NCBI GenBank assembly: GCA_910583945.1
Contig: CAJTYF010000004.1
Location: 1-64,000 of the forward strand
Direction: 5' to 3'
Source: an uncultured Bacilli bacterium
GTDB lineage: Bacteria; Bacillota_I; Bacilli_A; RF39; UBA660
DNA length: 64,000 nt
Shown: positions 37,740-45,588 of the stretch, piece by piece
Numbering within the stretch: position 1 is the stretch's first letter
Layout of the letters: each line of letters starts with the position of its first letter
Notes under the pieces: model-generated
The model's database searches: none
The model's input: only the letters and a program-made list of their open reading frames with translations
What the model was told of the DNA's origin: nothing
Position numbers and translations under genes: made by a program

Positions 37740-37771
37740 AAAAAGTGGAGCCTTTCGGCTCCTTCAGGGGG
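37740..37771. other. Left end of the element: terminator-linked att core (attL)
   Basis: AAAAAGTGGAGC and GCTCCTTCAGGGGG, separated by six bases, recur at 56308-56345 around a longer loop. On the minus strand the unit is a terminator (CCTGAAGGAGCC, loop, GGCTCC, then T5), which would also end the cargo transcript from 38.7 kb. It is the best candidate for the left recombination site. The rest of 37473-37909 holds the palindrome but no gene. Confidence 0.55.
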
Positions 37772-37882
37772 CGAAATTTTTTCGCACCATTTTAAATTAA
37801 AATATCATTTTTCCTTTATTTTTCTTATATTTTAGTTTATTTTTGATTAAAATTTACCAATTGATTTTAGCAAAGTTTATGA

Positions 37883-37907
37883 ATTTTAGCACCTAAATAG
37901 CACCTAA
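37883..37907. repeat. 25-bp end repeat, left copy
   Basis: Two tandem units (AGCACCTAA-AT-AGCACCTAA) within a 25-bp stretch identical to 56231-56255 and in the same orientation. It lies about 110 bp inside the left core. Tandem AGCACCTAA units near both ends and near the int gene are what arm-type integrase sites look like. Confidence 0.65.
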
Positions 37908-37909
37908 TT

Positions 37910-38722
37910 TTATTTATGATTAAAAATTTCTAGTATTTTAAAATGATTGACTATTACTTTATCATCATCTTTTAAATCCTCTCTTATATATACGTTCTTT
38001 ATATCTTTATAAAATTTTATCTCTTCATAAGTAAATTCTACAAACATTCTAAAGTTATCTTCTTTATCAACAATTAATGCTTGAAATTCCTTTGGTTTGT
38101 ATTTTCTTTCGTTTCTTGAATATTCTGGATACCAATCTATTGCTCTAAAATCTCTTTTTCCTGTTAATATATTGTTTAAAACATCATCGTTAAATCTATA
38201 TATTAAAGCATTTTCATATTTTGAATGTATTTTATTCCTATATCTACTAACAGGAACTTTTTGTTTTTCTAAATCTTTCATTCCAATAAACAATAAATAC
38301 TTTTGTACTCTTCTAAGATATTCAAGTTCTTGTTTACTATAATATTGTTCTTCATCTTTTGCTATACTGAATGATTCAGGGGAAGAATAAAGTGCACTTA
38401 CAACTTCTTCAAACGAATGAGCGTGACTATGCCCGACTACTGACTTTTTAATATATTTGCCATTTTCTTTCCAACCCATAAGATGCTTATAGGTAAAAGA
38501 ATAATAAAATCCCGTAAAAGCAATGTCACCTAAAGCTTCAGAAAGCCTTGAATTAACTTCTAATTCATCTTTAGATTCTTTACTATTAAGTATTGATTTT
38601 CCATTATAAAAATATACATATTCTAATGTCTGTCGTTCTTCGTCCCAAAATGGAGTTGGCAAATTATTTTTCTTAAATTTATCATATCGCTTAATAAATT
38701 CTTTATATTCTAATTCATTCAT
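37910..38722 (-). CDS. Unknown cargo protein
   Basis: 270 aa, not recognised. Acidic and basic residues alternate with aromatic ones; no signal peptide or membrane segment. I use the ATG at 38722 because AGGAG lies 11 bases before it, rather than a GTG three codons earlier. It is the last gene of the minus-strand cargo group and ends next to the left end of the element. Confidence 0.6.
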   Translation of the reverse strand: MNELEYKEFIKRYDKFKKNNLPTPFWDEERQTLEYVYFYNGKSILNSKESKDELEVNSRLSEALGDIAFTGFYYSFTYKHLMGWKENGKYIKKSVVGHSHAHSFEEVVSALYSSPESFSIAKDEEQYYSKQELEYLRRVQKYLLFIGMKDLEKQKVPVSRYRNKIHSKYENALIYRFNDDVLNNILTGKRDFRAIDWYPEYSRNERKYKPKEFQALIVDKEDNFRMFVEFTYEEIKFYKDIKNVYIREDLKDDDKVIVNHFKILEIFNHK

Positions 38723-38747
38723 GCTTATCACTTCTCCTAACTATTGA

Positions 38748-39188
38748 TTATTGATTCTCTTTAATTAACTTTATTAATTTTTCTTCAGTCAAGTTTTCTT
38801 CATATTCTATAACAAAATCTATATTAAATGCTGGTTCATCAAACTCAAAATTAGTATTAACAGATTTAATAAATTGATTATCGAATAAAGCCCCAACTAA
38901 ACTTTTATAGCACCATTCACAGCACATATCTTCTACAATATATTTTAATGATTTTAGTTTTATTTTTGAATTTTTATCAAAATTAACTATTATTGGATAT
39001 TTAGTTTTTAAATATAAATTAATGTATTTGATTATTATTAAAGGGCTTGTTGTTTCATCATAATCAATTCTTAACGTACTTAAAAAATCTTTAACTAATA
39101 CTTCAACATCTATTATTCCATCTTGACTTAATAAATAATCTTTCAAGCCACTATCACATATATCATCCAATACAATTTCCATTTTCAT
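38748..39188 (-). CDS. Unknown cargo protein with HMA-like C-terminus
   Basis: 146 aa, not recognised overall. The C-terminal 65 residues contain MCCEWCYKSLVGALF followed by strand-helix-strand segments (VNTNFEFDEPAFNIDFVIEY, EEKLIKLIKE), which recall a heavy-metal-associated fold with its CxxC loop. The match is loose and could be chance. It sits between the Fic gene and the unknown gene at 37.9 kb in the same direction. Confidence 0.5.
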   Translation of the reverse strand: MKMEIVLDDICDSGLKDYLLSQDGIIDVEVLVKDFLSTLRIDYDETTSPLIIIKYINLYLKTKYPIIVNFDKNSKIKLKSLKYIVEDMCCEWCYKSLVGALFDNQFIKSVNTNFEFDEPAFNIDFVIEYEENLTEEKLIKLIKENQ

Positions 39189-39207
39189 TATTTTAAATCC
39201 TTTCTTT

Positions 39208-39251
39208 TCGGCTTATTTTCGGTTTAATATCGGCTTATTTTCGGCTTATTT
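39208..39251. repeat. 11-bp tandem repeat, four units
   Basis: TCGGCTTATTT, TCGGTTTAATA, TCGGCTTATTT, TCGGCTTATTT follow each other at an exact 11-bp period, covering the stop codon of the Fic gene and the gap to the next gene. A period close to one helical turn is compatible with a protein-binding array. Confidence 0.7.
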
Positions 39252-40328
39252 CAAATTTTCGAAATATTTATCAGTTAAAATATAGTCAACATTTCTAATT
39301 TGCTTATCATCTAATCTCTTTAAAAAATCTTTTTCAATCCATTTTTTAATCCAGTTATTAGCAGTATCTAAATTGATTTTAAAATGATTGGCAATATCTT
39401 TGGCTTTTATTTTGGTGTTGGTAATTATATAATTAGCCACCCATCTCTCTCTTTTATCTAACGTATCTATTATATTCATTTCTTCTTGGCTATTTTTGTA
39501 AATTTCTTTTACACGATTACCAACTGCTTCAAAAGTATTTGCCATAATAGATATAAAATATTCTAGCCATTCTGTAATATCGGCTTCATTTCTTCCAAAA
39601 TAGAAATTATGGTGTAATCCCATTTGCAACGAATTATAGTATTCATCTATATTTTTATCATAAAATTCTTCCATAACATAGAATCCTTTTAAATCATAAT
39701 TGTGTGACTTTAAAATATATGTTGCGAGTAATCTTGAACAACGACCATTTCCGTCCCAAAAAGGATGTATTGTAACAAATTCATAAGCCAAAATACCTGC
39801 TTTTATTGGAATCGGAATATCACTTGAATCTTTAGAATTAAATTCTTTTATCATTTGTTTAATAAGGTTCTCAACATCTTTTGCCTCTGGTGGCATATAA
39901 ACAATTGCTCCACTAACAGAATCTGCAACTACATTTTGATCTTTTCTATAACTATTTTTATAAGTTAAATGCTTACCTGAGACTAAATTATGTACTTTAA
40001 GAATTAGATCTTCTGTTATGGTATTATTATTTTCTGCTTCTTTATTTAAATACATTAAAGCATTATAATAATTTCTAACCTCTAAAACATTTCTTTCATG
40101 CGAATCTTTATTATTTTCTAGCACTTCTTTTACTTCATTTAAGTTTAGATTATTTCCCTCAATTTTAGTAGAGTAATGAACCCTTTTTGCGATTGATTCC
40201 TTTTTAATTTCTTCTTCAATAGAAACAGGAAGTTCTAATAAATCAACCACTTCTTTTGCTCGATTAATTTTTAATAAATCATTTACTATTTTATTTGTAT
40301 AATTCCATTTTATATTCATCTTTTCCAT
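39246..40328 (-). CDS. Fic-domain protein with N-terminal inhibitory motif
   Basis: About 360 aa. The Fic core HPFWDGNGRCSR is complete, so AMP transfer (or another nucleotide transfer) is possible. An N-terminal STKIEGN matches the (S/T)xxxE(G/N) inhibitory helix of class II Fic proteins, which holds the enzyme off. A helix-turn-helix-like C-terminus follows (IKAKDIANHFKINLDTANNW). I use the ATG at 40328, which has GGAGG at 6 bases; the open frame extends upstream to 40427 over the previous gene. It is carried as element cargo and may be a toxin-like or regulatory enzyme. Confidence 0.88.
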   Translation of the reverse strand: MEKMNIKWNYTNKIVNDLLKINRAKEVVDLLELPVSIEEEIKKESIAKRVHYSTKIEGNNLNLNEVKEVLENNKDSHERNVLEVRNYYNALMYLNKEAENNNTITEDLILKVHNLVSGKHLTYKNSYRKDQNVVADSVSGAIVYMPPEAKDVENLIKQMIKEFNSKDSSDIPIPIKAGILAYEFVTIHPFWDGNGRCSRLLATYILKSHNYDLKGFYVMEEFYDKNIDEYYNSLQMGLHHNFYFGRNEADITEWLEYFISIMANTFEAVGNRVKEIYKNSQEEMNIIDTLDKRERWVANYIITNTKIKAKDIANHFKINLDTANNWIKKWIEKDFLKRLDDKQIRNVDYILTDKYFENLK

Positions 40329-40341
40329 TGTTACCTCCATT

Positions 40342-41700
40342 CTATTTTTTACTAGCCAAATTATATATAGGAAATTTTTTAAAATCGCCTTTTTCCTTTT
40401 TAGACATTTTTGAAAAATTCTCTTCAAATGAATAATAATTGTTAACTAATAAACTGATACAACATAGAATTTGATAATCTTCTTTATTATCTTCTTTTTT
40501 GCTTATATCACTTAAAATTTTTTTATCATTTGTTGACAAATAACCTTTCTTTCTATATTTTATTTGCTTAGCATTTATTATATCAATATCATTATTTCTA
40601 TTCTTACAATTTATTTGACTTAAACTATCAGCAATGTTTATATACTCTCTATTTTTTGTTTCATCATAGACCTTTATAAACATTAATATCAACTGATTTA
40701 TTGAATCACATACTTCTTTGGTTAATTCTATATTTTTAAAACTTTTAATAATTAACTTTCCATTAAAATTATTCATGCCTATAAATTCTTCGGGTACTAA
40801 ATTAGCATATATACTGGTTTTTACCTCTTTATTTTCAAACTTGAAAAAACAAATCATATTATCTATTATTTCTTTTGAATAAAAATTATATAGTCTTTTA
40901 CTGCTTTTAACAATTAAAAATATAAATTTATATTTATTGATTTGTATATAATATTTTTGCAGTTCTTTTATCTCATCTCCAAAATTCCCATTAAATAATT
41001 TTATTAATCTATGCAAATTTTTCAAATCAATTTCAGATAGATCCTCATAATTCATGTCAAATTCAGTATTGAAAAATTTAAAAACTTGAACAATTTTCTC
41101 AAAATAACCTAATTGCTTATTAAATAAATCTATATTCTTATTTATTTTTTCTTGATTAACAAAAGGAAATTCTAATTTTACATCATCAATCATAATATAT
41201 TGATATCTAAATAAAGATAAAATAAAATTTAAATCTTTTACACGTTTTTGAGGAGGACCTTTCAAGTCAATATGAACTTTATTATCTATAAAATGAATTG
41301 TTATTGGACCAATAATAAATTTATCTTTTTTTGTTCCTATTGCTGTAAAATCTGAATAATACTTTTTATCTTCAATTACAATGTCTTTTTTTATTGTATT
41401 ATAAGAAGTCCATTCACCTTTTATTGTAACTACTTCTTCATGCGTATCTTTAAGTTGAGCATAACTATATACATCTGCCATTTCTATATATTCCTCATAT
41501 TCATTAGCATTTACAACAACTTCTGTCTGAAAATTTTCAATTTTTCCAAATTCTGTTTCATTTATAATTCTTTTTCCTGCTTGCTTATTTGAGTTTTTAT
41601 AAAAATTTATACAAACATTTTTAAAACTTAATACACCTTTATCATTTATTTCTTTTAATTTTAAAGATATGAATTTTTGCTTGTCATTTAAATTTTTCAA
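40342..41700 (-). CDS. C-terminal part of a DUF4365-type protein
   Basis: 452 codons from a TTG. In the same frame the sequence reads LLPVDIYQILKNLND just upstream of this TTG, which is how the first domain of DUF4365 proteins ends. So this frame is the continuation of the 41715-42065 gene after a single-base shift. The rest is unrecognised, Lys-rich, with a GPPQKR segment. It is either the second half of a broken gene or, less likely, an independently translated protein. Confidence 0.55.
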   Translation of the reverse strand: MKNLNDKQKFISLKLKEINDKGVLSFKNVCINFYKNSNKQAGKRIINETEFGKIENFQTEVVVNANEYEEYIEMADVYSYAQLKDTHEEVVTIKGEWTSYNTIKKDIVIEDKKYYSDFTAIGTKKDKFIIGPITIHFIDNKVHIDLKGPPQKRVKDLNFILSLFRYQYIMIDDVKLEFPFVNQEKINKNIDLFNKQLGYFEKIVQVFKFFNTEFDMNYEDLSEIDLKNLHRLIKLFNGNFGDEIKELQKYYIQINKYKFIFLIVKSSKRLYNFYSKEIIDNMICFFKFENKEVKTSIYANLVPEEFIGMNNFNGKLIIKSFKNIELTKEVCDSINQLILMFIKVYDETKNREYINIADSLSQINCKNRNNDIDIINAKQIKYRKKGYLSTNDKKILSDISKKEDNKEDYQILCCISLLVNNYYSFEENFSKMSKKEKGDFKKFPIYNLASKK

Positions 41701-41714
41701 AATTTGGTATATAT

Positions 41715-42065
41715 CTACAGGTAATAAATTACAATAAAATATTTTATATCATCAATTGTTTTAAAATCAACTACAAATAATAGTGTCCCTTTTACTTCCT
41801 TTTGATACCCCTTTAAGGTTTCAACTTCAATTGAGAATGTATTAGTTTTTTTAAATTGTTTAACTTTTCTACCTTTTATTTGAACATCTATTTTTCCTTC
41901 ATATAAATCATTAGTTTTATTTTCACCACTATATACAAATATATTTCCATCCCATAGAGGTGTTTTATCATTTGAATTGATATAAGGACTTAAACAATCA
42001 GAATTTTTTAAGATTTCTTCTTCAATCTTATTAGTAGCAATTTTTTCTATGTCTGTTGTAGTCAT
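41715..42065 (-). CDS. DUF4365 / PD-(D/E)XK-like N-terminal domain
   Basis: 116 aa from the ATG at 42065, which has GAGGTG at 5 bases; an ORF from 42098 would run into the operator. LWDGNIFVYS...KIDVQIKGRK has the D...QxK pattern of DUF4365 PD-(D/E)XK domains. The frame closes at 41715 after FIVIYYL, while the family's next residues (LLPVD) are one frame away. Such domains are common in phage-defence loci. A -1 shift would give a protein of about 570 aa. Confidence 0.65.
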   Translation of the reverse strand: MTTTDIEKIATNKIEEEILKNSDCLSPYINSNDKTPLWDGNIFVYSGENKTNDLYEGKIDVQIKGRKVKQFKKTNTFSIEVETLKGYQKEVKGTLLFVVDFKTIDDIKYFIVIYYL

Positions 42066-42085
42066 TTTACACCTCACTTCTCTTA

Positions 42086-42109
42086 ATTGGTCAGTCACGA
42101 CTGACTAAT
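42086..42109. promoter_or_regulatory. Palindrome upstream of the DUF4365-type gene
   Basis: Near copy of 37571-37594: shared GGTCAGTC and CGACTGAC half-sites. It lies 21 bp before the ATG at 42065, over the likely promoter/leader, as expected for a repressor operator. Confidence 0.55.
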
Positions 42110-42150
42110 TTATAATGACAGCATGATAGCAAATTTTGGGAGGGGTACTC

Positions 42151-42615
42151 CTATTTTTTCCTGTCATTCCTGTCATTTTTCTTATTAAATGTTTTTTCAA
42201 CAAGTTCTTTTGTTTCTTTATTGGCATTATATACTGCTAAATAATTGAATAATACTGCAACAGTCATAAGAAGATACATACTCCATATAGCATATAAACT
42301 TGTTCTTATGCTCTTGTTGTAAAATTCACAAAATAATACTATTAAATATATTAAGCCACTTAAAACGATAGACACTGCTGTTACATCATTAAAAGATCTG
42401 TTAATAGTATTTGATTTATGTTTATCAAGGTTTCTTCCAACTTTGCTCCAAATAAACACATATAACACCTCAAAAAGTAACATTAAAGTAACTAGCATCC
42501 AATAAAAAGCATAGAAAATATCTTTTTTTAAAGTAGTACATAAAATCGCCAATGCTAATAAAATCACATTTACTAATATCATCCCTATACTAATCCTTTT
42601 GTTTCTTTTTATCAT
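42151..42615 (-). CDS. Four-helix membrane protein
   Basis: 154 aa from the ATG at 42615 (AAAGGAGG site within the upstream gene; an ORF from 42642 is longer). Four hydrophobic segments at about 8-27, 31-50, 75-95 and 103-122, with a charged C-terminus. No family recognised. It overlaps the XRE regulator by 26 bp and forms an operon with it; a membrane partner of that regulator is possible. Confidence 0.65.
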   Translation of the reverse strand: MIKRNKRISIGMILVNVILLALAILCTTLKKDIFYAFYWMLVTLMLLFEVLYVFIWSKVGRNLDKHKSNTINRSFNDVTAVSIVLSGLIYLIVLFCEFYNKSIRTSLYAIWSMYLLMTVAVLFNYLAVYNANKETKELVEKTFNKKNDRNDRKK

Positions 42616-43111
42616 TTTCAACTGCCTCCTTTCTTCTTGCACTATTTAAAACATTAACAATTTCTTTTGCTGTTTCAATTTGATACTCGGTATCTTCAAT
42701 CGTTTGTGAAATAACTTCTCTTTCAGAATCAGTTAATTTTTCTTTTTCTAGTCTTTCTCTAAAATTAGTTACTAATTCTTCCCAATTTTTAATCATTGAT
42801 GAAGTATTTAAAATAGCATCCACAATTTGATCCCCTTTTAAATGTTCATAGTAGTTAATTAAAAATGGATTTAAAGAAGTTACTTGAAAACCTAATCCTG
42901 CTGCATACATTAAATCATTGTAGTTTATTCCTATATGTGTACTAATCTTTCTTAATGTTTTTGGATTTGGTATTTCTCTTTCTCCTGATTCAATTCTTGC
43001 AAGTTCAGTATCGCTTATTTTAGCAATTCTAGCAAGTTCTCTTTTAGATAAGTTTTTCTCTTCTCTTGCTCGAGCTATCATTTGCCCAACAGTTTCATTA
43101 TTGTCTTTCAT
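42590..43111 (-). CDS. XRE-family repressor of the inner element
   Basis: 173 aa from the ATG at 43111 (AAAGGAG site). The HTH (SKRELARIAKISDTELARIE) is followed by a helical domain with a C-terminal coiled coil. It diverges from the plus-strand replication and transfer operon, the usual place for an element repressor. The gap carries several (G)TTGCAA/TCGCAA words near 43136-43252, which are candidate operators. Confidence 0.85.
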   Translation of the reverse strand: MKDNNETVGQMIARAREEKNLSKRELARIAKISDTELARIESGEREIPNPKTLRKISTHIGINYNDLMYAAGLGFQVTSLNPFLINYYEHLKGDQIVDAILNTSSMIKNWEELVTNFRERLEKEKLTDSEREVISQTIEDTEYQIETAKEIVNVLNSARRKEAVENDKKKQKD

Positions 43112-43205
43112 ACGAATAAAACTCCTTTCGCAATATAAATATAACACATTTTAATTCCTTTTGCAACTTTTTAGTTATTTTTTAATTAAAATTGCGACTT
43201 TTTTA

Positions 43206-43234
43206 TTGACAAATAATTTTTTATGGTTTATCAT
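43206..43234 (+). promoter_or_regulatory. Promoter of the inner element's main operon
   Basis: TTGACA (43206-43211) and TATCAT (43229-43234) at an ideal 17-bp distance, pointing to the plus-strand operon. GTTGCAA and TCGCAA words lie on both sides (AATTGCGACT just upstream, GGTTGCAATT just downstream), consistent with control by the divergent XRE repressor. Confidence 0.7.
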
Positions 43235-43241
43235 TAACTTA

Positions 43242-43484
43242 AAGGTTGCAATTTTAATGTTTTTACAACCTTAATAGTTCTTTGACAATTAAATAGAGTT
43301 GGAAATCACCGATATTCTGCCGACTCGTTAAACAAATGCAAGGCACAATACCTCTATTGGCACGAGAGTTGTAGATTAACTAAAATCTTCGTTACATATA
43401 TGGCTAACTACTATATATACATCCTGAAAGGGAGTTGTTGGTAACACTAAAACCATCAGTATTAAAGGAAAGAGAGGTGAGTCA
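43242..43484 (+). other. Long leader without a gene
   Basis: About 240 nt from the predicted start to the ATG at 43485. It holds a TTCTTTGACAATTAAATAGA segment that recurs in shorter form before the rep gene (TTCTTTGAAAATTTAATAA near 49281), and two small hairpins (CTCT...AGAG, AGATT...AATCT). No ORF of note. Function unknown; it may be a structured leader. Confidence 0.4.
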
Positions 43485-43724
43485 ATGAATGCAAGAGAGA
43501 CTTTAAACTTAATATCAAAACAATGGTGTGATCTAAATGATTTAAGAAAACTTACAGGGCTAGGAAAAAATAATGCTATCAAGTTAAAAAATGAAATAAG
43601 AATTGATTTAGAAAACAAAGGCTATTTACTTCCTAACAAGCTACTTCCTATGAATGAAGTTGTAAGTTATCTCAAAATAAATATAAGTTATCTTCAAAAA
43701 ATGGCAAAAGAAGTTATTAACTAG
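43485..43724 (+). CDS. Small DNA-binding-like protein (DUF3173-like)
   Basis: 79 aa. DLNDLRKLTGLGKNNAIKL recalls the helix-turn-helix start of DUF3173 and other small element proteins, and the second half has MNEVVSYLKINISYLQKMA. GAGAGGTG precedes the ATG. It is the first gene of the inner operon, 13 bp before the RepA-like ATPase, so a role in replication or regulation is likely. Confidence 0.6.
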   Translation: MNARETLNLISKQWCDLNDLRKLTGLGKNNAIKLKNEIRIDLENKGYLLPNKLLPMNEVVSYLKINISYLQKMAKEVIN

Positions 43725-43737
43725 AAAGGAGTTTTAA

Positions 43738-44691
43738 ATGAAAACAATAAGTGAAATGAGAAAAGAAGCAACAAAAAAAGACTTCATAGTTGATAACCTA
43801 ATGAAATCTAAAGGATTATATTGTCTTGTTGCTAGACCAAAAGTTGGTAAGTCATTATTGGCGTTACAACTTGCCAGCTCTATTGCAACAGGAACAACCT
43901 TTTTAGGATTTAGGACAAGTCCATCTCCTGTCTTATATATTAGCACAGAAATGAATTCTACGCAATTAGTTGATAGAATTGATAAGATGAACTTACAATT
44001 TAATGATGATAATTTCGTTATGATAGAACAAAATCCAAGTAAAAGAAAACTAAATTTAATGGATTTACAATTAAAATTTCAAACATTTGCTAATGACTAT
44101 AAAGGTCGATTTGTAATCATAGATATGTTTAGTGGAATTGATTTAAACAATGGTTATAATCTAAATGATTATCAAGATATGGGACAAGTTGTAATTCCAA
44201 AATTTAGAGAACTATGTAAAAAATATGACTTTACTATTCTTTTAGTCCATCACTTAAATAAGAATAATACTTCTTTGGGTAGTACTGCTATTGATGGATC
44301 AGTTGATGGAAAAATCACTTTAAAGCAGGATTCAAACCTAAAGAATAAGATACTTTTAAATTATGAAAGTAGAGACTATGAGGGATTAGATTTAGTTCTA
44401 AAACGAAATGAAAATTTATTATTTGAACTATCAGAAGTCGAGAGTGATGACTTAAATTATAATATACTAACTTTTCTAAATTATGCGATTAAACAAAAAG
44501 AATTTTCATTTAATGTATCGGATATAACAAGTAAATTAAACTTACAAATTACTCCATCAGCATTTGGAAAATTATTAAATAACAACATAGCAAATTTAGA
44601 AAAAGAAGGACTTCATATTGAGCAAAAAAGAACTTCTACTGAAAGAATATATGTTGCAAAATATGAAGAACCGACTTATGAAAATGAATAA
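43738..44691 (+). CDS. RepA-like AAA (RecA-fold) ATPase
   Basis: 317 aa. VARPKVGKSLLALQLA (Walker A), VLYISTEMNSTQL, FVIIDMF (Walker B) and ILLVHHLNKN mark the AAA_25 / RSF1010 RepA-type hexameric helicase family. A winged-helix-like C-terminus follows (FNVSDITSKLNL). In plasmids and elements such proteins help replication. GAAAGGAG precedes the ATG. A terminator follows 150 bp downstream. Confidence 0.85.
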   Translation: MKTISEMRKEATKKDFIVDNLMKSKGLYCLVARPKVGKSLLALQLASSIATGTTFLGFRTSPSPVLYISTEMNSTQLVDRIDKMNLQFNDDNFVMIEQNPSKRKLNLMDLQLKFQTFANDYKGRFVIIDMFSGIDLNNGYNLNDYQDMGQVVIPKFRELCKKYDFTILLVHHLNKNNTSLGSTAIDGSVDGKITLKQDSNLKNKILLNYESRDYEGLDLVLKRNENLLFELSEVESDDLNYNILTFLNYAIKQKEFSFNVSDITSKLNLQITPSAFGKLLNNNIANLEKEGLHIEQKRTSTERIYVAKYEEPTYENE

Positions 44692-44849
44692 TTTTCATAA
44701 GAATTTTTGTAACTTTTATTATAAAAGTTTAGTTTTTGATAAAAAGCCTTTATTTTAAGGCGCAAATATGAAAATTAGAAGTAATTTTACTACTAATTTA
44801 CTACTTTAGAAAGAGTTTTGATAAAGAGTCTTGATATGTTATTTTAAAG

Positions 44850-44872
44850 AAACGATGGAAAGTCGTTTTTTA
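44850..44872 (+). terminator. Terminator after the RepA-like ATPase operon
   Basis: AAACGA / TCGTTT stem with a 7-base loop followed by a T6 tract. The gap 44692-44916 also holds a GCCTT/AAGGC hairpin near 44745 and an extended -10 (TGGTATAAT, 44886-44894) for the next gene. Confidence 0.65.
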
Positions 44873-44916
44873 ATTTTCCTAATAATGGTATAATATTTAT
44901 TAGTGAGGTGTTATAT

Positions 44917-45342
44917 ATGACAAAAGAAGAACAAAGAAACGAGGCAATTTATAGAATAAAAGAATTAACTAAAAAATTTAATCTTAATTCAAACATGTTA
45001 GACTTTTTTGAAAATGGAAAAATTTATGGACTTGATTATGTAGAAGATAGTAAAATAAAAGATAGGAATAAATTGATTTCTAGTATTATAGCAGAATGTC
45101 AAAATAAATATAATTCAATAGTTTATTACTATTTTATTATTGATGTAAATATAGAGGGTTATAATTTAGAGATACTAAATATATTTTATGTTGGACAATA
45201 TAAAGAAGATTGGGAAAATGAAAGATTATCAAAAGATAATGAAGTATATATACGCAGTTATGAACTTGGTAGTCCAAATTATCCCGAGTTAAGTTTCGTA
45301 AAAGTAAATTCAGTAGATGGTAATTTAATTAGAATATCTTAA
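44917..45342 (+). CDS. Unknown small protein
   Basis: 141 aa from the ATG at 44917 (GAGG site 8 bases before; the frame also opens with a GTG at 44908). Soluble, Asn/Glu/Lys-rich, no family recognised. It is a single-gene unit with its own extended -10 box and a clear terminator at 45347. Confidence 0.55.
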   Translation: MTKEEQRNEAIYRIKELTKKFNLNSNMLDFFENGKIYGLDYVEDSKIKDRNKLISSIIAECQNKYNSIVYYYFIIDVNIEGYNLEILNIFYVGQYKEDWENERLSKDNEVYIRSYELGSPNYPELSFVKVNSVDGNLIRIS

Positions 45343-45346
45343 AAAA

Positions 45347-45376
45347 CAATTAGTTATATGCTAATTGCTTTTTTAA
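45347..45376 (+). terminator. Rho-independent terminator
   Basis: Perfect 7-bp stem CAATTAG / CTAATTG with a 7-base loop and a T6 tract, right behind the stop of the 44917-45342 gene. Confidence 0.8.
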
Positions 45377-45414
45377 TATTTCCAAAAAAATATCAATATT
45401 CTATAAAAATTTGA

Positions 45415-45588
45415 TTATTTTTTATTATCATTAAGACAAGCCTCTATCATACTTATAATAACATTATTAAAAGATGTATCATTGTCTTTTGCAATTTTTT
45501 CTATTTGTTTTACTAACTCTTCCTTTATATATAAAGTCTTATATACTGATACTATTTTCTTTTTTGTCTTTTTAGGTACAAAATTCAT
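45415..45588 (-). CDS. Ribbon-helix-helix protein (small, minus strand)
   Basis: 57-codon gene read directly: MNFVPKKTKKKIVSVYKTL, then YIKEELVKQIEKIAKDN, then TSFNNVIISMIEACLND and a lysine-rich end. The order strand (YKTLYI), helix, turn (DNDTSFNNV), helix is the CopG/Arc ribbon-helix-helix plan, a DNA-binding dimer. GGTGGTGATAAATG gives a usable site. Such proteins act as copy-number or relaxosome regulators on mobile elements. Confidence 0.65.
   Translation of the reverse strand: MNFVPKKTKKKIVSVYKTLYIKEELVKQIEKIAKDNDTSFNNVIISMIEACLNDNKK

Noticed and set aside
37740..37771. Insertion of the element into a tRNA gene 3' end
   Set aside because: The repeated end sequence is a hairpin plus T-tract on the minus strand, without CCA-end or T-arm features; a small RNA terminator fits better.
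41701..41716. Programmed -1 frameshift in the DUF4365-type gene
   Set aside because: No classical X-XXY-YYZ slippery site or clear downstream stem-loop is visible, so mutation or read error is preferred.
44735..44765. GCCTT/AAGGC hairpin as a plus-strand terminator
   Set aside because: It has no T-tract on the plus strand; the T-rich side is on the minus strand, where no gene needs it. The later hairpin at 44850 fits better.
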